Positions 6,773 through 14,886 of a DNA stretch of 39,823 nt are shown piece by piece. How positions within the stretch are numbered: position 1 is the stretch's first letter; each line of letters opens with the position of its first letter. This DNA comes from Armatimonadaceae bacterium (GTDB lineage Bacteria > Armatimonadota > Armatimonadia > Armatimonadales > Armatimonadaceae), in contig JAUJOK010000043.1 in assembly GCA_030447685.1 (NCBI GenBank), positions 1 to 39,823 of the forward strand, in the 5' to 3' direction. A program made the translations under genes and the position numbers. The notes under the pieces were generated by a model. That model was not told where the DNA came from. It worked only from the letters and a program-made list of their open reading frames with translations, and made no database searches.

Positions 6773-8092
6773 CTAACGGGTCGCTCTTGCTATACTCAGA
6801 AGGCGCACTTCGTAGGGAGCAAGCGTTGTGCGGGCGCTGCCGGTCTGCACCACCACGGCTGCCGCGCGCTTGTTGATGAGCAGCAGATTCTTGTCGGAAC
6901 TCAGTGCCTCTATATCGGGTGAAGAGGATATGGTCCGGCGGAGGCGGGTTCCTGCCGCGAAATGGTCGTGGAATGTCTTAAAGATGCGGTAGTAGGGCAG
7001 CGGCCTACCTCCGCCGGGCTGGCGGACGTCAGTGAACAGAGCATGGTCTACTTCCCCGGTATCCATCGGCTGCCAGAGCAGCGCGGCGGACGCACCGCTC
7101 CGGGCCATATGCGCCAGCAGCGACGCATGCAGTGCGGCGATAACCTCAGGTTTTGTATCTTTGGGCAGCCCTCCGTAATATTCGGCCCACCAGAGCGGCA
7201 GGCTCGTCTTTTTCCGCATCTGCCGGGCGACATCGCCGAAGGTGCGGGTAAGCGCCATGAGTTCGTCGATAGTATAAGAATTCTTGTCGTGGAAGCTTCG
7301 GACGCTGCGGTCGAGGACGAGGAAATCCGCTCCCCGCTTATGCTTGAGCCAGTAATCGAGCACCTCCCATTGCCGCGCCCGAATCGGCTTTTCCGTCGCC
7401 CAAGAGTCCCCTTTCCCCGATCCCGTGCCTTCGACCACCAGATACGGCCCGCCGACTTTGATGGCCGCATTCACCGACTTCAGCGCATCGTAGACCAGGT
7501 TGTACATCTGCGTGTACTTTTCGCCGTCCCAGTTGTTTTGGGCCGGGTTCCAGAAGCCCTTGAACTCGTTCCAGACCTGAAAATAGCGAACGTCCGGGTA
7601 CCGCTGTGCCACTTTCTTCGCCAGCGCCGCGAAGTCCGCGTAGTGTTCGGGAAGCGGAGCCGTCTCTATCTTCGACCAGTCCGTCTTTCCGGCTTCCCCG
7701 CCCTTCATCCAGTCCGGCGCGGCGCAGAGCGTGATTACCGGCACGGTCTTCATCGAGCGCACCATCTCCATGCGGCGGTCCAGACTTTCCCAGTCGTAGA
7801 CACCGGGCGCGGGGTTGGGGTTCATCGTCCCCCAGCCCATGATATGGACGTTCTGATAGCGGCTGGCGGCGGAAAGCAGGGCTTTTGCCCGTCCGATGGC
7901 CTCCGTATCGCCGCCGGTATCGAGGCTGTAGCGGGTGTGGGTGACACCAAGGGTCAGACGGCTGATTCCTTCCGTCCGTTTCGGGTCAACCGTGACGAGG
8001 ACAGTCTCGTTACCCGGCGCGGCGGATACCGGGAGCAGACCGGCAGCCAGACAAAGCAATATCCAGAAAAGTTGCATCTTCCTTGTATGCAT
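6773..8092 (-). CDS. Secreted clan GH-A glycoside hydrolase (GH39-like)
   Basis: A 439-residue protein with a clear signal peptide (MQLFWILLCLAAGLLPVSAA). The fold is a TIM barrel of the clan GH-A type: MGWGTMNPNPAPGVYDWE (strand 2 region, about 85-102), an acid/base Asn-Glu pair in FQVWNEFKGFW (N175 E176) and a likely nucleophile Glu in LWWAEYYGG (E304). This pattern suits GH39-like beta-glycosidases acting on plant or polysaccharide material outside the cytoplasm; the substrate cannot be read from sequence. The ATG at 8092 is chosen because it gives the signal peptide; ATG at 8077, just after AAGGAAG, is an alternative. Sequence upstream in the same frame up to 8584 is the antisense shadow of the next gene. 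It probably forms a unit with the secreted protein at 8155-8631. Confidence 0.85.
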   Translation of the reverse strand: MHTRKMQLFWILLCLAAGLLPVSAAPGNETVLVTVDPKRTEGISRLTLGVTHTRYSLDTGGDTEAIGRAKALLSAASRYQNVHIMGWGTMNPNPAPGVYDWESLDRRMEMVRSMKTVPVITLCAAPDWMKGGEAGKTDWSKIETAPLPEHYADFAALAKKVAQRYPDVRYFQVWNEFKGFWNPAQNNWDGEKYTQMYNLVYDALKSVNAAIKVGGPYLVVEGTGSGKGDSWATEKPIRARQWEVLDYWLKHKRGADFLVLDRSVRSFHDKNSYTIDELMALTRTFGDVARQMRKKTSLPLWWAEYYGGLPKDTKPEVIAALHASLLAHMARSGASAALLWQPMDTGEVDHALFTDVRQPGGGRPLPYYRIFKTFHDHFAAGTRLRRTISSSPDIEALSSDKNLLLINKRAAAVVVQTGSARTTLAPYEVRLLSIARATR

Positions 8093-8154
8093 TAGCAGGT
8101 CTGCCGAAGTGTATTCAGTGCCCTTTGTCCGGTGCAAACGGTTGTTGAACTGAA

Positions 8155-8631
8155 CTACGGCGTCAGTTCCGCCGCGTCCTGCCGAACCCTGACCTCGATA
8201 TGCACGTCGCGCCAGGGGCGCGTCGCCAATTCGTTCCAGGCCGTAATGCATAGCGTGCGGGGGCCAGTCCATTCGATGTTGTCGATGCCGGAGAAGGCTC
8301 CTGTCTGCCAACTGGTGTAGGCAACCGTCTCTGCCGAAGCTCCGGGTGCCCCCTTCTCGCGCAACGCCACCCATGAGCCATGTCCGTCTACCCGTGCCGC
8401 CGCATAGGCACCGTCGGGCGACGGATAAGACCAGTTCACCTTTACTCTGTCGGGCAGCGGCATCACCTCCGGCAGCAGCGGTTCCTTTGGGGCAGACGAG
8501 TTGAGAAGACCGGCGGTGCCTGCGTAGGCAATCACGGGGCCAAAAAGCGCGAAGGCGACCACCGCAACCAGGGAGGGTCGCCACCCGCGTGCCTTCTCCG
8601 GCTGTTGGTTGGCATCAGGATGATTTGGCAT
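8155..8631 (-). CDS. Secreted or membrane-anchored protein of unknown function
   Basis: A 158-residue protein with a short positively charged N-terminus (EKARGWRP) followed by a hydrophobic segment (SLVAVVAFALFGPVIAYAG, about residues 20-38), so it is anchored or exported. The remainder is beta-rich with Trp and aromatic residues (VKVNWSYPSPDGAYAAARV, WTGPRTLCITAWNEL), suggesting a compact extracytoplasmic domain. No family was recognised. It precedes the glycoside hydrolase by 62 bp on the same strand, so the two may be co-expressed. No strong Shine-Dalgarno precedes the ATG at 8631. Confidence 0.7.
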   Translation of the reverse strand: MPNHPDANQQPEKARGWRPSLVAVVAFALFGPVIAYAGTAGLLNSSAPKEPLLPEVMPLPDRVKVNWSYPSPDGAYAAARVDGHGSWVALREKGAPGASAETVAYTSWQTGAFSGIDNIEWTGPRTLCITAWNELATRPWRDVHIEVRVRQDAAELTP

Positions 8632-8713
8632 AGTAAAGGTCTAACGCGCCGATTCACCACCTTGAAGTTGGCCCCACAGGCAAATGGCGGGCAATGCTGG
8701 TGTTGTCGTAATG

Positions 8714-8962
8714 CTATGGCTTTCGAATACTTAGTATACGTGGTATCAACAGCAGTTCGGCGGTCGTGATGAACCCTGCCGACAAGATGTCATCCAGCCA
8801 ACGAGCGCCCCAGGTCTTGCCATAGATCAAGCGGAAGACAAGCAGATTTAAGCCGAACACCAAGGCCCAGACAGAGTAAGTATGCTTGGATAGAAACGTC
8901 CCCGTGCGAGACAGCACAACATGAACTCCTATTTCTCCGGCTGTAGTGTTGCCATATCTCAC
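8714..8962 (-). CDS. Small hypothetical membrane protein
   Basis: An 82-residue frame from GTG at 8962 with two hydrophobic stretches (YSVWALVFGLNLLVFRLIYG, and ILSAGFITTAELLLIPRIL), which look like transmembrane helices. The ribosome site is poor and no family was recognised. It occupies the only sizeable gap between the response regulator and the secreted protein at 8155, which supports a real gene, but the evidence is limited to length and hydrophobicity. Confidence 0.4.
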   Translation of the reverse strand: MRYGNTTAGEIGVHVVLSRTGTFLSKHTYSVWALVFGLNLLVFRLIYGKTWGARWLDDILSAGFITTAELLLIPRILSIRKP

Positions 8963-8994
8963 CCCGGTTCACCAGGACACGGAACCCGGCGTTC

Positions 8995-9381
8995 TTATGC
9001 CGAGGCGAGCTTGCCGCGAAAGGTGAGGACGTTTTTGACGGTTTCGGCCAGGTCGTCCACCTCGAAGGGCTTGGTGACGTAGTTGTCCACGTCCATGTTC
9101 CAGCCCTGCGCGACGGAAGAAAAATCGGCCTTGGCAGTCAGCATAATCACCGGCGTTTGGGCGGTGCGGGCGTCGTTTTTCATGCGCCTCAGCACCTCGA
9201 AACCGTCCATACCCGGCATCATCACGTCCAGAATCACCATATCCGGGTGGCGCGAAACGGCGCTTATCAAACCGGTGGGGCCGTCGGCGGCGGAGATAAC
9301 GGTGTGTCCTTCCTTTTCCAGGCGAAAGCGCACGATCTCGACCACATCCGGCTCATCATCCACCACAAGAATCGTTGCCAT
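8995..9381 (-). CDS. Single-domain response regulator (CheY-like receiver)
   Basis: A 128-residue stand-alone receiver domain. It shows ILVVDDEPDVVEI (acidic pocket, DD at 8-9), the phospho-acceptor Asp in DMVILDVMMPGMDGFE (about residue 52), the switch Thr in VIMLTAK and the Lys in YVTKPF (about 103-107). No output domain follows, so it should act through protein contacts or as a phosphate relay. It starts 9 bp after the histidine kinase stop on the same strand. The two form a kinase-regulator operon, and the kinase is the likely phosphodonor. Confidence 0.92.
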   Translation of the reverse strand: MATILVVDDEPDVVEIVRFRLEKEGHTVISAADGPTGLISAVSRHPDMVILDVMMPGMDGFEVLRRMKNDARTAQTPVIMLTAKADFSSVAQGWNMDVDNYVTKPFEVDDLAETVKNVLTFRGKLASA

Positions 9382-9390
9382 GATCTCTGC

Positions 9391-11307
9391 TTACTTCCTT
9401 TCCCCGTCTTCCAGGACATTTTCCGGTGGTGTGGTCTGCTGCGGGCGCGAGGGCGGCATATCATTGCTGCTGTCCTTGGCAGGTGTTAACGGTAACGCAA
9501 AACCGAACACACTGCCCTCGCCGGGCTTCGACTGCACCCAGATACGTCCCCCATGCTGTTCAACAATGGCCTTAGCAATCGCCAGGCCCAGCCCCGTGCC
9601 TCCAACCAGGCGAGTGGGCGACGAGTCCACGCGATAAAAACGCTGAAACAGGCGCGACTGTGCGTCTTCCGGTATGCCCGGCCCCCGATCCTGCACCGTC
9701 ACCACCACCTCCGCGCCCTGCCGCTCACTGGAAAGGGTGACGCTCTCACCCGACGGGCTGTACTTAACGGCGTTCGAGAGCAGGTTGTTCACCACCTGCG
9801 CGATACGCTCCGCATCCCCGGTGACCGTCGGCAGCGCGACACCGCAGCGGCAGTCAATCGTCACACCCCGCTCCGCTGCCACGCGCTCGTATTCGGAGCA
9901 GGCATCAGCCACCACGCGGCCCACATCCACGCGGTCGCGGCGCATTCGCGACGTGCTGGCCTCGAGACGGGAAATGTCCAGCAGGTCGCTTACCAGCTCC
10001 GTCAGTCGCGTCGTGTTTCGTTGGACACCCAGCAGAAATTTATGTTGCGTTTCGTTGATCGTCCCCGCCTGTTCGTTCACCAAAAGATCCGTATAGCCCT
10101 TGATGATGGTCAGCGGCGTGCGCAGTTCGTGGGAAACGGTGCTGACGAACTCTTCTTTGAGGCGGTCGGTTGCCTGATGGGAACGGCTTTCTACGGCATC
10201 CTGCACCAGCCGCTCGTTGAGTTCCATGCGGTCGAGCGCGAGCGAAACGCCGTCCGCCACGGCCCCCAGAAGCTTCAGTTCCGCCTGCCCGAAATCGCGC
10301 CGCTGGGCAAAATAAAGGAGGAAGCACCCTAACATATGCCCCTGCCCGCTCAGGGGCACGGCCACCAGGGAAAGATAGCCCGCCTGGACTGCGTATTGGC
10401 GAAAGGGAGCGAAGCGTTCGTCCAGGAAAACATCGCCGACGGCGCAGGGCCGGGATTCGCGCACACACACCGAAGCGGGGCCGTTGCCGGTAGGATGGTG
10501 CGGATCGAGCGAAATGCCGCCGGGCCGGTTCGCGCGCTCGATATAGTCGGGCGAGAAGCCGTAGTACGCCCGCAGTTTTAGCTCCGCTTCCCCCGCCTCG
10601 CCCCGTTCCACCAGGGCTACCGCGCCATACTTCGCGCCCATCCACACCGCCAGACGGGTAATGACGGAGGTAAGCAGTGGTTCGCGGTCCACAAAAGCGT
10701 TGAGCAGGTGGGATATTTCAAACAGATTTTGCAGGTCGGAGGCGCGCTTGTTCAGCCGCTCGTACAGCCGGGCGTTTTGCAGGGCGACGGCTACCTGAGT
10801 GGCAAACAAAGATAGCAGTGCGGCGTCGTCCCTGCTCCATTCGCGCGGTTCATGCGCGTACAGGGCCAGCGCCCCCAGACGCGTGCTGTGCGCGGTCAGC
10901 GGGGCGGCCAGGACCGAGCGGAACCCTTCACGGCCCGCGAACCCGACCGTGCGGCGCAGATCGGCGGGGGCGGCGGTGATGTCTTCGATGCCGACGGTAT
11001 GCTGCTCGGCGACGGCCTTACCGACGGCGGCCTCAACGGACTGGGCGTAGACACCGCTGCTGCTGCTTTCGTGGGACAATCCCTCGGACGCCAGCACGGG
11101 AAAGTCGGAGCGGCTGCGCTCTAAACCGAAGACGACGACGGCGTCCGCACGGAGCAGGGCGCGCGCAGCGGCGACGACACGCCGCAACACTTCCTCCATA
11201 TCGAGCGAAGCCGTAATGGCGAGGGAGGCTTCCTGAAGGTGGGCGATCTGATCCGGCACCAGGGAGCGGGGTGTTCCTGGCGTGTACGATGTGGGGGCGT
11301 ACGCCAT
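9391..11307 (-). CDS. GAF-domain sensor histidine kinase
   Basis: A soluble 638-residue kinase. Two GAF domains (roughly residues 20-185 and 195-360) precede a HisKA dimerisation domain with the H-box FVSTVSHELRTPLTIIKGY and a HATPase_c domain with N-box (VNNLLSNAVKYSPSG), G1 (VQDRGPGIPE) and G2 (GGTGLGLAIAK). There is no transmembrane segment, so it senses a cytoplasmic ligand, redox or light-type signal through the GAF domains; which one cannot be told. The ATG at 11307 follows AAAGGAAG with 5-6 bases spacing and is preferred to an in-frame extension to 11436 that overlaps the promoter. It is encoded immediately beside oriC, where dnaN often lies, and precedes its response regulator by 9 bp. 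Confidence 0.92.
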   Translation of the reverse strand: MAYAPTSYTPGTPRSLVPDQIAHLQEASLAITASLDMEEVLRRVVAAARALLRADAVVVFGLERSRSDFPVLASEGLSHESSSSGVYAQSVEAAVGKAVAEQHTVGIEDITAAPADLRRTVGFAGREGFRSVLAAPLTAHSTRLGALALYAHEPREWSRDDAALLSLFATQVAVALQNARLYERLNKRASDLQNLFEISHLLNAFVDREPLLTSVITRLAVWMGAKYGAVALVERGEAGEAELKLRAYYGFSPDYIERANRPGGISLDPHHPTGNGPASVCVRESRPCAVGDVFLDERFAPFRQYAVQAGYLSLVAVPLSGQGHMLGCFLLYFAQRRDFGQAELKLLGAVADGVSLALDRMELNERLVQDAVESRSHQATDRLKEEFVSTVSHELRTPLTIIKGYTDLLVNEQAGTINETQHKFLLGVQRNTTRLTELVSDLLDISRLEASTSRMRRDRVDVGRVVADACSEYERVAAERGVTIDCRCGVALPTVTGDAERIAQVVNNLLSNAVKYSPSGESVTLSSERQGAEVVVTVQDRGPGIPEDAQSRLFQRFYRVDSSPTRLVGGTGLGLAIAKAIVEQHGGRIWVQSKPGEGSVFGFALPLTPAKDSSNDMPPSRPQQTTPPENVLEDGERK

Positions 11308-11407
11308 GCGCGCTTCCTTTCCGCCCGGTGAAGACGTTCTGGTTCCCTCTTCCGGGCCGCGCCTTTTCGTGGGAGCCGGGCCAAAGTCTTCCCGACTGCG
11401 ACACAGC

Positions 11408-11436
11408 ATTCTACATCGTGCACCCTGCCTTGTCAA
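11408..11436 (-). promoter_or_regulatory. Promoter of the histidine kinase operon
   Basis: TTGACA (11431-11436) and TAGAAT (11408-11413) on the minus strand are separated by exactly 17 bases, a near-consensus housekeeping promoter. Transcription would begin near 11401 and give a leader of about 95 bases. Its -35 lies at the outer edge of the origin region, so origin firing and kinase expression could influence each other. Confidence 0.7.
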
Positions 11437-11520
11437 ATCGTATCCCCTTCTCTGGGAACGGGAAGAATACGGAAAGGGGCAGGGGCTTAAGTCTTATTAC
11501 TACTCTATTCATATTTAGAT

Positions 11521-11551
11521 TAGTAGTAGTTATAGTAGTACCTGTGGAAAC
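11521..11551 (+). promoter_or_regulatory. DnaA-trio-like unwinding element next to a DnaA box
   Basis: TAG TAG TAG TTA TAG TAG (11521-11538), then TACC, then the variant DnaA box TGTGGAAAC (11543-11551). Read away from the box along this strand in the 3'-5' sense, the triplets are GAT GAT ATT GAT GAT GAT. This matches the DnaA-trio described at the B. subtilis origin, which loads DnaA on single-stranded DNA. The adjacent 11491-11520 is AT-rich and would melt. The polarity of box and trios matches the B. subtilis layout as I recall it. Confidence 0.65.
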
Positions 11552-11924
11552 TGTGCAAATACTTGTTTGCTTTGTCCAAAAGAGTAAAGAACTGGCCGTT
11601 TTCAGGGGATCGTATGGCAAAAACAGCTTTGTTTCCGGCATTTTCCGTGGCAAACAAGGGCACACACAGCCTGTGGAAATACTTGTTTGCCCTGTGGATA
11701 ACTCTGTGGATACTGTGGATAACTTGGCAAGTTATCCACAGGCCGCATCAGGCAAACAAGTATTTCCACAGAGTTATCCACAGCCTGTGGAAATACTTGT
11801 TTGCTTTGTTCCAAAAAGTGGTTGTTCAATCGTTTGCGGAAAGTAAAACGGCTGAAAGTGGTGGGCTTTTCGCCATAGTCCTGGTAAACGCGGGCAAACT
11901 TAGCCTGTGGAAATAGTTTTTTGC
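11551..11924. repeat. Five copies of a 20-bp composite repeat in oriC
   Basis: CTGTGGAAATACTTGTTTGC occurs exactly at 11671-11690 and 11785-11804, exactly but inverted at 11752-11771, with one mismatch at 11551-11570, and with two mismatches at 11905-11924. Each copy joins a variant DnaA box (TGTGGAAAT) to a fixed ACTTGTTTGC tail. The copies at 11551 and 11785 are further extended by TTTGT(T)CCAAAA. The tail is not part of any DnaA consensus known to me. Confidence 0.85.
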
Positions 11925-11963
11925 TTAATAAACGTTCGTTTTAAAGACGCGTCTCCTGACGGC

Positions 11964-11996
11964 AAAAAAGAAGCCGCAGGATCAGCCTGCGGCTTC
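11964..11996 (-). terminator. dnaA intrinsic terminator overlapping its stop codon
   Basis: An 11-bp perfect stem (11970-11980 with 11986-11996) and 5-base loop are followed on the minus strand by TTTTTT (11964-11969). The dnaA TGA (11982-11984) lies in the loop, so the last dnaA codons form one arm. It should stop dnaA transcription before it enters oriC. Confidence 0.85.
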
Positions 11997-13725
11997 GGTT
12001 CTTAGCTCTTCCAGCAGCTCTTCTACCAGTGTCCTTAGATCATCATCGAAGGGAATCTGGGCGCGGATACGGTCGCAGGCGTGAGCGACGGTGGAATGGT
12101 CACGCCCCCCAAAGAAATGGCCGATTCCCGGCAAAGACACTTCGGTCAACTCGCGCACCAGATGCATCGCGATCTGCCGCGCCTGCGCGGTGTCTCTGTC
12201 CCGCTTTTTACCGTTCAACGCCTCAGGCGGCAGGTGGAACTTGCGCGCCACCACCTGCCGCACCGCCTCCGGAGTGATCACGCCAGCCCTGCTCGGCGGC
12301 GTCAGTAAACCACCTTCGCCGCTGCTGCCGACCGCTGCTCCCCCGCCCACCGTAATGAAATAACGCTCCAGTATGTTCGCGGCAAGCTGCGTGGTGACCG
12401 GCGAATTTTCCAGCGACGCATAGGCAATCAGCTTGACCAGCGCGCCTTCCAGCGTTCGAATGTTGCTCTGGACGAGGCGGGCCATGTACAGCAGAACATC
12501 GTCGGGGATACGCATGCGCTCGGCGAGCGCTTTTTTTGCAAAATGGCGAGGCGCGTTTCCAATTCCGGCGGGGCAATGTCGGCAATCAGGCCCGACTCGA
12601 AGCGCGAACGAAGGCGCTCGTCCATCATCCGTAGCTCACGGGGGCTGCGATCCGACGAGATGACAATCTGCTTGCCGGTCTGGACAAAGCGTTAAAGGTG
12701 TGGAAGAACTCTTCTTTGGTGTGCTCCTTCCCGGCGATGAACTGGATGTCGTCCACCAGAAGTACGTCCACGGAGCGCCAGCGGCGGCGGAACTCTTCCG
12801 TGCGCCGTTCACGCAGTGACGTAACGTAGTGGGTCAGGAACGACTCGCCGGAGATATAGGCGATACGCCCGCCGCTGCCGCCGCTGCTGGCGCTGCCCGC
12901 TGCGGCCTGCCCGCCGCCCATCGCCGCCCCCGCGCCGCCGCTCGCAATCGTATTACCGATAGCGTGCATCAGGTGCGTCTTGCCCAGACCCGACGGCCCG
13001 TATAAAAAAAGCGGATTGTATACATGACCCGGAGCCTGGGCCACGGCCCACGCCCCCGCCTGCGCCAAACGGTTCGACGGCCCGACCACGAAGCTCTCGA
13101 ACGTATAGCGCGGGTTCAGCATCGGCGCGCTGTTCGATGAGCCGGTATCGTCGCTTTTTCGCGGCACGGCGGGTGGTGGCGGCGGCGGCGGCTCGCCATG
13201 GGGCTTTTTAGCGGGGGGCGGGCCGCCCGGAGCAGGCGCGGCACTCGCGGCAGGACGCATTTTTTGCCCTGCCCCGCCCGTGTCCGGCGTCAACTGAAAA
13301 AGAGCGCTATCCGCATCCGATTCCGCAGGCTCGGCCTGAGCGGCGGCGGCGGCGGTGGCAGGGGTGGCAGGCACGGGCGGCGGCGGCGAAACGGGCGGCC
13401 CCTCTGTAAGACCCTTATCCGTGCCCTCCTTGGGCAGAAGCAGGAAGCGCAAACGCAGGTCTTTATCGAGTATCTCCTCCAGCAGGTTCTTGATAAGCGG
13501 AGCGTGCCGCTTTTCCACCCATTCGCGCGTAAAAGCCGACGGCACGCCCAGCGTCACCTCGCCGTCTTCGGTAAGGCTGACCGGGCGCAGCGTGCGGATA
13601 TGGGCTTCAAAGGTGGGCTTGTTGACGCGCGTAGCAAGCAGACGTAAAGCGCGGTCCCAGGCACGCCGAAGCGTAATGGGAATCGCCTCGTCTTCAAAAT
13701 TTAGCTGCTCGCTCAACGTCGCCAA
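11982..13725 (-). CDS. dnaA: Chromosomal replication initiator DnaA, with two apparent frameshifts
   Basis: DnaA binds oriC and melts it with ATP. Three frames must be joined (about 581 residues). Frame 1 has domain I ([21 protein letters not shown]), a long Pro/Ala/Gly linker, then Walker A ([16 protein letters not shown]) and Walker B ([14 protein letters not shown]). At 12681-12690 one T appears missing (GCTTTGTCCAG), shifting into [20 protein letters not shown]. At 12531-12537 an A7 run, where A8 is expected, shifts into [14 protein letters not shown]. Domain IV has the box-binding [15 protein letters not shown]. Both breaks are homopolymer-type, and dnaA is essential, so sequencing error is the likelier cause. 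Gly/Ser-rich insertions interrupt the AAA+ domain (about 12865-12955) and the lid-domain IV joint (about 12295-12355). The start is TTG at 13725; TTG at 13716 is an alternative. Confidence 0.92.
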
Positions 13726-13765
13726 AACCTCTGGGAACTACTAAGGGTAGGGGGATACGGGCAGA

Positions 13766-13794
13766 ATTATAGCAGATGTAGGGGTTTGGAGCAA
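13766..13794 (-). promoter_or_regulatory. dnaA promoter
   Basis: A perfect TATAAT (13766-13771), extended by TGC upstream, is preceded by TTGCTC (13789-13794) with a 17-base spacer. Transcription would start near 13759, about 35 bases before the TTG start. No DnaA box was seen in the promoter, so autoregulation by a local box is not evident. Confidence 0.7.
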
Positions 13795-13925
13795 AGGATT
13801 TTTAAGCACCTTTAACCCGCAGAACGTGCCGTGGAGTATCAACTTACGGCGGTAGCTTCGCTAAAGAATTTTGGCTGTCAACAGTGGTGAAACCTGTACT
13901 TTGCAGTGACGAAAGAAAACAGAGC

Positions 13926-13959
13926 AGACGCCCGGCTGCGGGAAGCAGGCCGGGCGTCT
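13926..13959 (-). terminator. Terminator after the BON lipoprotein gene
   Basis: A perfect 11-bp GC-rich stem (AGACGCCCGGC / GCCGGGCGTCT) with a 12-base loop lies 35 bases past the lipoprotein stop. It is followed on the minus strand by GCTCTGTTTTC, a modest T-tract. It isolates this gene from dnaA downstream. Confidence 0.6.
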
Positions 13960-13994
13960 ATTTTCGAAATAGTTAAACTTTACGGGGATCGGGT

Positions 13995-14693
13995 TCAGGG
14001 AGCATCCTCCTCGGGGGTGGTCGTCGGTTCCGTGGGTTCAGCCGGTTCCTTCTCCGTCTCTTCCGTCGTTTCCGCAGGCTGTGCCGGTTCCACGGTTTCC
14101 GTCGTTTGGGCGGGTGGAGCCGGAGATGTCTTCGGAGCCTTCGGCGCTTTGGGCGCGGGGGACTTCGCCGGTGCGCCGGGGACCACGATTATCTTTGTTG
14201 TGTGCGCCGGGGGCGGGGTCGGCGGTTTGGGTTTTCTCGCGCCGATGGTGGGCCGGATCTCCAGCTTGTTTTCCACGCCGGTGACGCCCGCTGTATCGCG
14301 CGCCGCCTTTTCCGCCAGAGCCTTTTGCTGATGGTTCTGCACAATACCGTTCAGGGTCGCAACGCCCGATGGGTCAACCACCGGCGTGACGCGCGAGCCG
14401 GTCATCTGGGTGTTGCGGATAATTTTCTTGCTGATCGTGTCGGCGATGCCGGTTTCCGTGCCGGTAGCCGTGCCGGATCCGGCATTGGTGTTATCGGTCT
14501 TGGCCGGCGTTCCCGTTGTCGTCCTGGTGGTGGCGGTGACGGCGGTATCGGTCGCGGGGGTTGCCGGTTCGGTCGTCACGACCGTGGTTGTTTCCGCCTC
14601 TCGCGGACCGCAGCCTGCCAGGCCCAGAGCGGCCATTGCGCCGATGGCAAGGACGATGCGGGCATAATGTTTTCGGAAGGTATCGTCTTTCAT
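13995..14693 (-). CDS. BON-domain lipoprotein
   Basis: The ATG at 14693 follows AAAGGAG with a 9-base spacer. The 232-residue product has a lipoprotein signal (IVLAIGAMAALGLAGC, lipobox LAGC, Cys28). A Thr/Ala-rich low-complexity stretch (about 35-80) leads to a BON domain (about 85-150: ADTISKKIIRNTQMTG, VDPSGVATLNGIVQN, AARDTAGVTGVENKLEI). The tail is Pro/Lys/Glu-rich (about 155-232). BON domains occur in envelope proteins such as OsmY and are thought to contact membranes. A lipid anchor plus flexible extended flanks suggests a periplasmic or surface tether. The acidic PAEPTEPTTTPEE tail may reach the cell wall. It is followed by its own terminator and appears monocistronic. Confidence 0.85.
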   Translation of the reverse strand: MKDDTFRKHYARIVLAIGAMAALGLAGCGPREAETTTVVTTEPATPATDTAVTATTRTTTGTPAKTDNTNAGSGTATGTETGIADTISKKIIRNTQMTGSRVTPVVDPSGVATLNGIVQNHQQKALAEKAARDTAGVTGVENKLEIRPTIGARKPKPPTPPPAHTTKIIVVPGAPAKSPAPKAPKAPKTSPAPPAQTTETVEPAQPAETTEETEKEPAEPTEPTTTPEEDAP

Positions 14694-14886
14694 AGTTAAC
14701 TGCTCCTTTGCGCTCCCTGTATGACAAGTCGGGTTCGTATGAGGAATGTACCCGTGCTTGCCTGCCCTGAAAACGCGATTGCCCCCTGCAAAAAGATACC
14801 CGTAAAAATAACACCGTTCCTCAGGGCGTGGTGGCGATGATCCCGTTCCCTTTGAGGGAAAGCGAACGGGATCGGAAAGGGCCGTC

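Larger units (their letters stand above)
11482..11935. other. oriC: Chromosomal replication origin, oriC
   Basis: A gene-free region between dnaA and the kinase gene. Canonical DnaA boxes (TTATCCACA or its complement) lie at 11693-11701, 11714-11722, 11732-11740 and 11774-11782, with a one-mismatch box at 11705-11713. The three boxes 11693-11722 are head-to-tail and the last two are inverted. Variant boxes TGTGGAAA(T/C) occur at 11543, 11672, 11762 (inverted), 11786 and 11906. An AT-rich stretch (11491-11541) ending in TAG repeats adjoins the 11543 box and is the likely unwinding site. The arrangement is dnaA - boxes - unwinding element, with the unwinding element distal to dnaA. The remaining non-coding part, 11308-11480, holds the kinase promoter and leader only. 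Confidence 0.92.

Noticed and set aside
6962..8095. Long open frame on the plus strand opposite the glycoside hydrolase
   Set aside because: No family similarity or ribosome site, and it is exactly antisense to a gene with a signal peptide and catalytic motifs. Other long opposite-strand frames over HK, amidase, Mur ligase, McrB-like and ligA were rejected likewise.
8093..8584. N-terminal extension of the glycoside hydrolase frame
   Set aside because: It is antisense or out-of-frame sequence of the secreted protein gene at 8155-8631; a signal peptide begins at 8092.
11665..11810. Direct and inverted repeats resembling a CRISPR array
   Set aside because: The repeats contain DnaA boxes, vary in orientation and spacing, lie in the gene-free region next to dnaA, and have no unique spacers of constant length.
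14839..14873. Hairpin GATCCCGTTC/GAACGGGATC as an intrinsic terminator
   Set aside because: No T-tract on either side. It may still end the secreted protein gene by another means, so it is only mentioned there.
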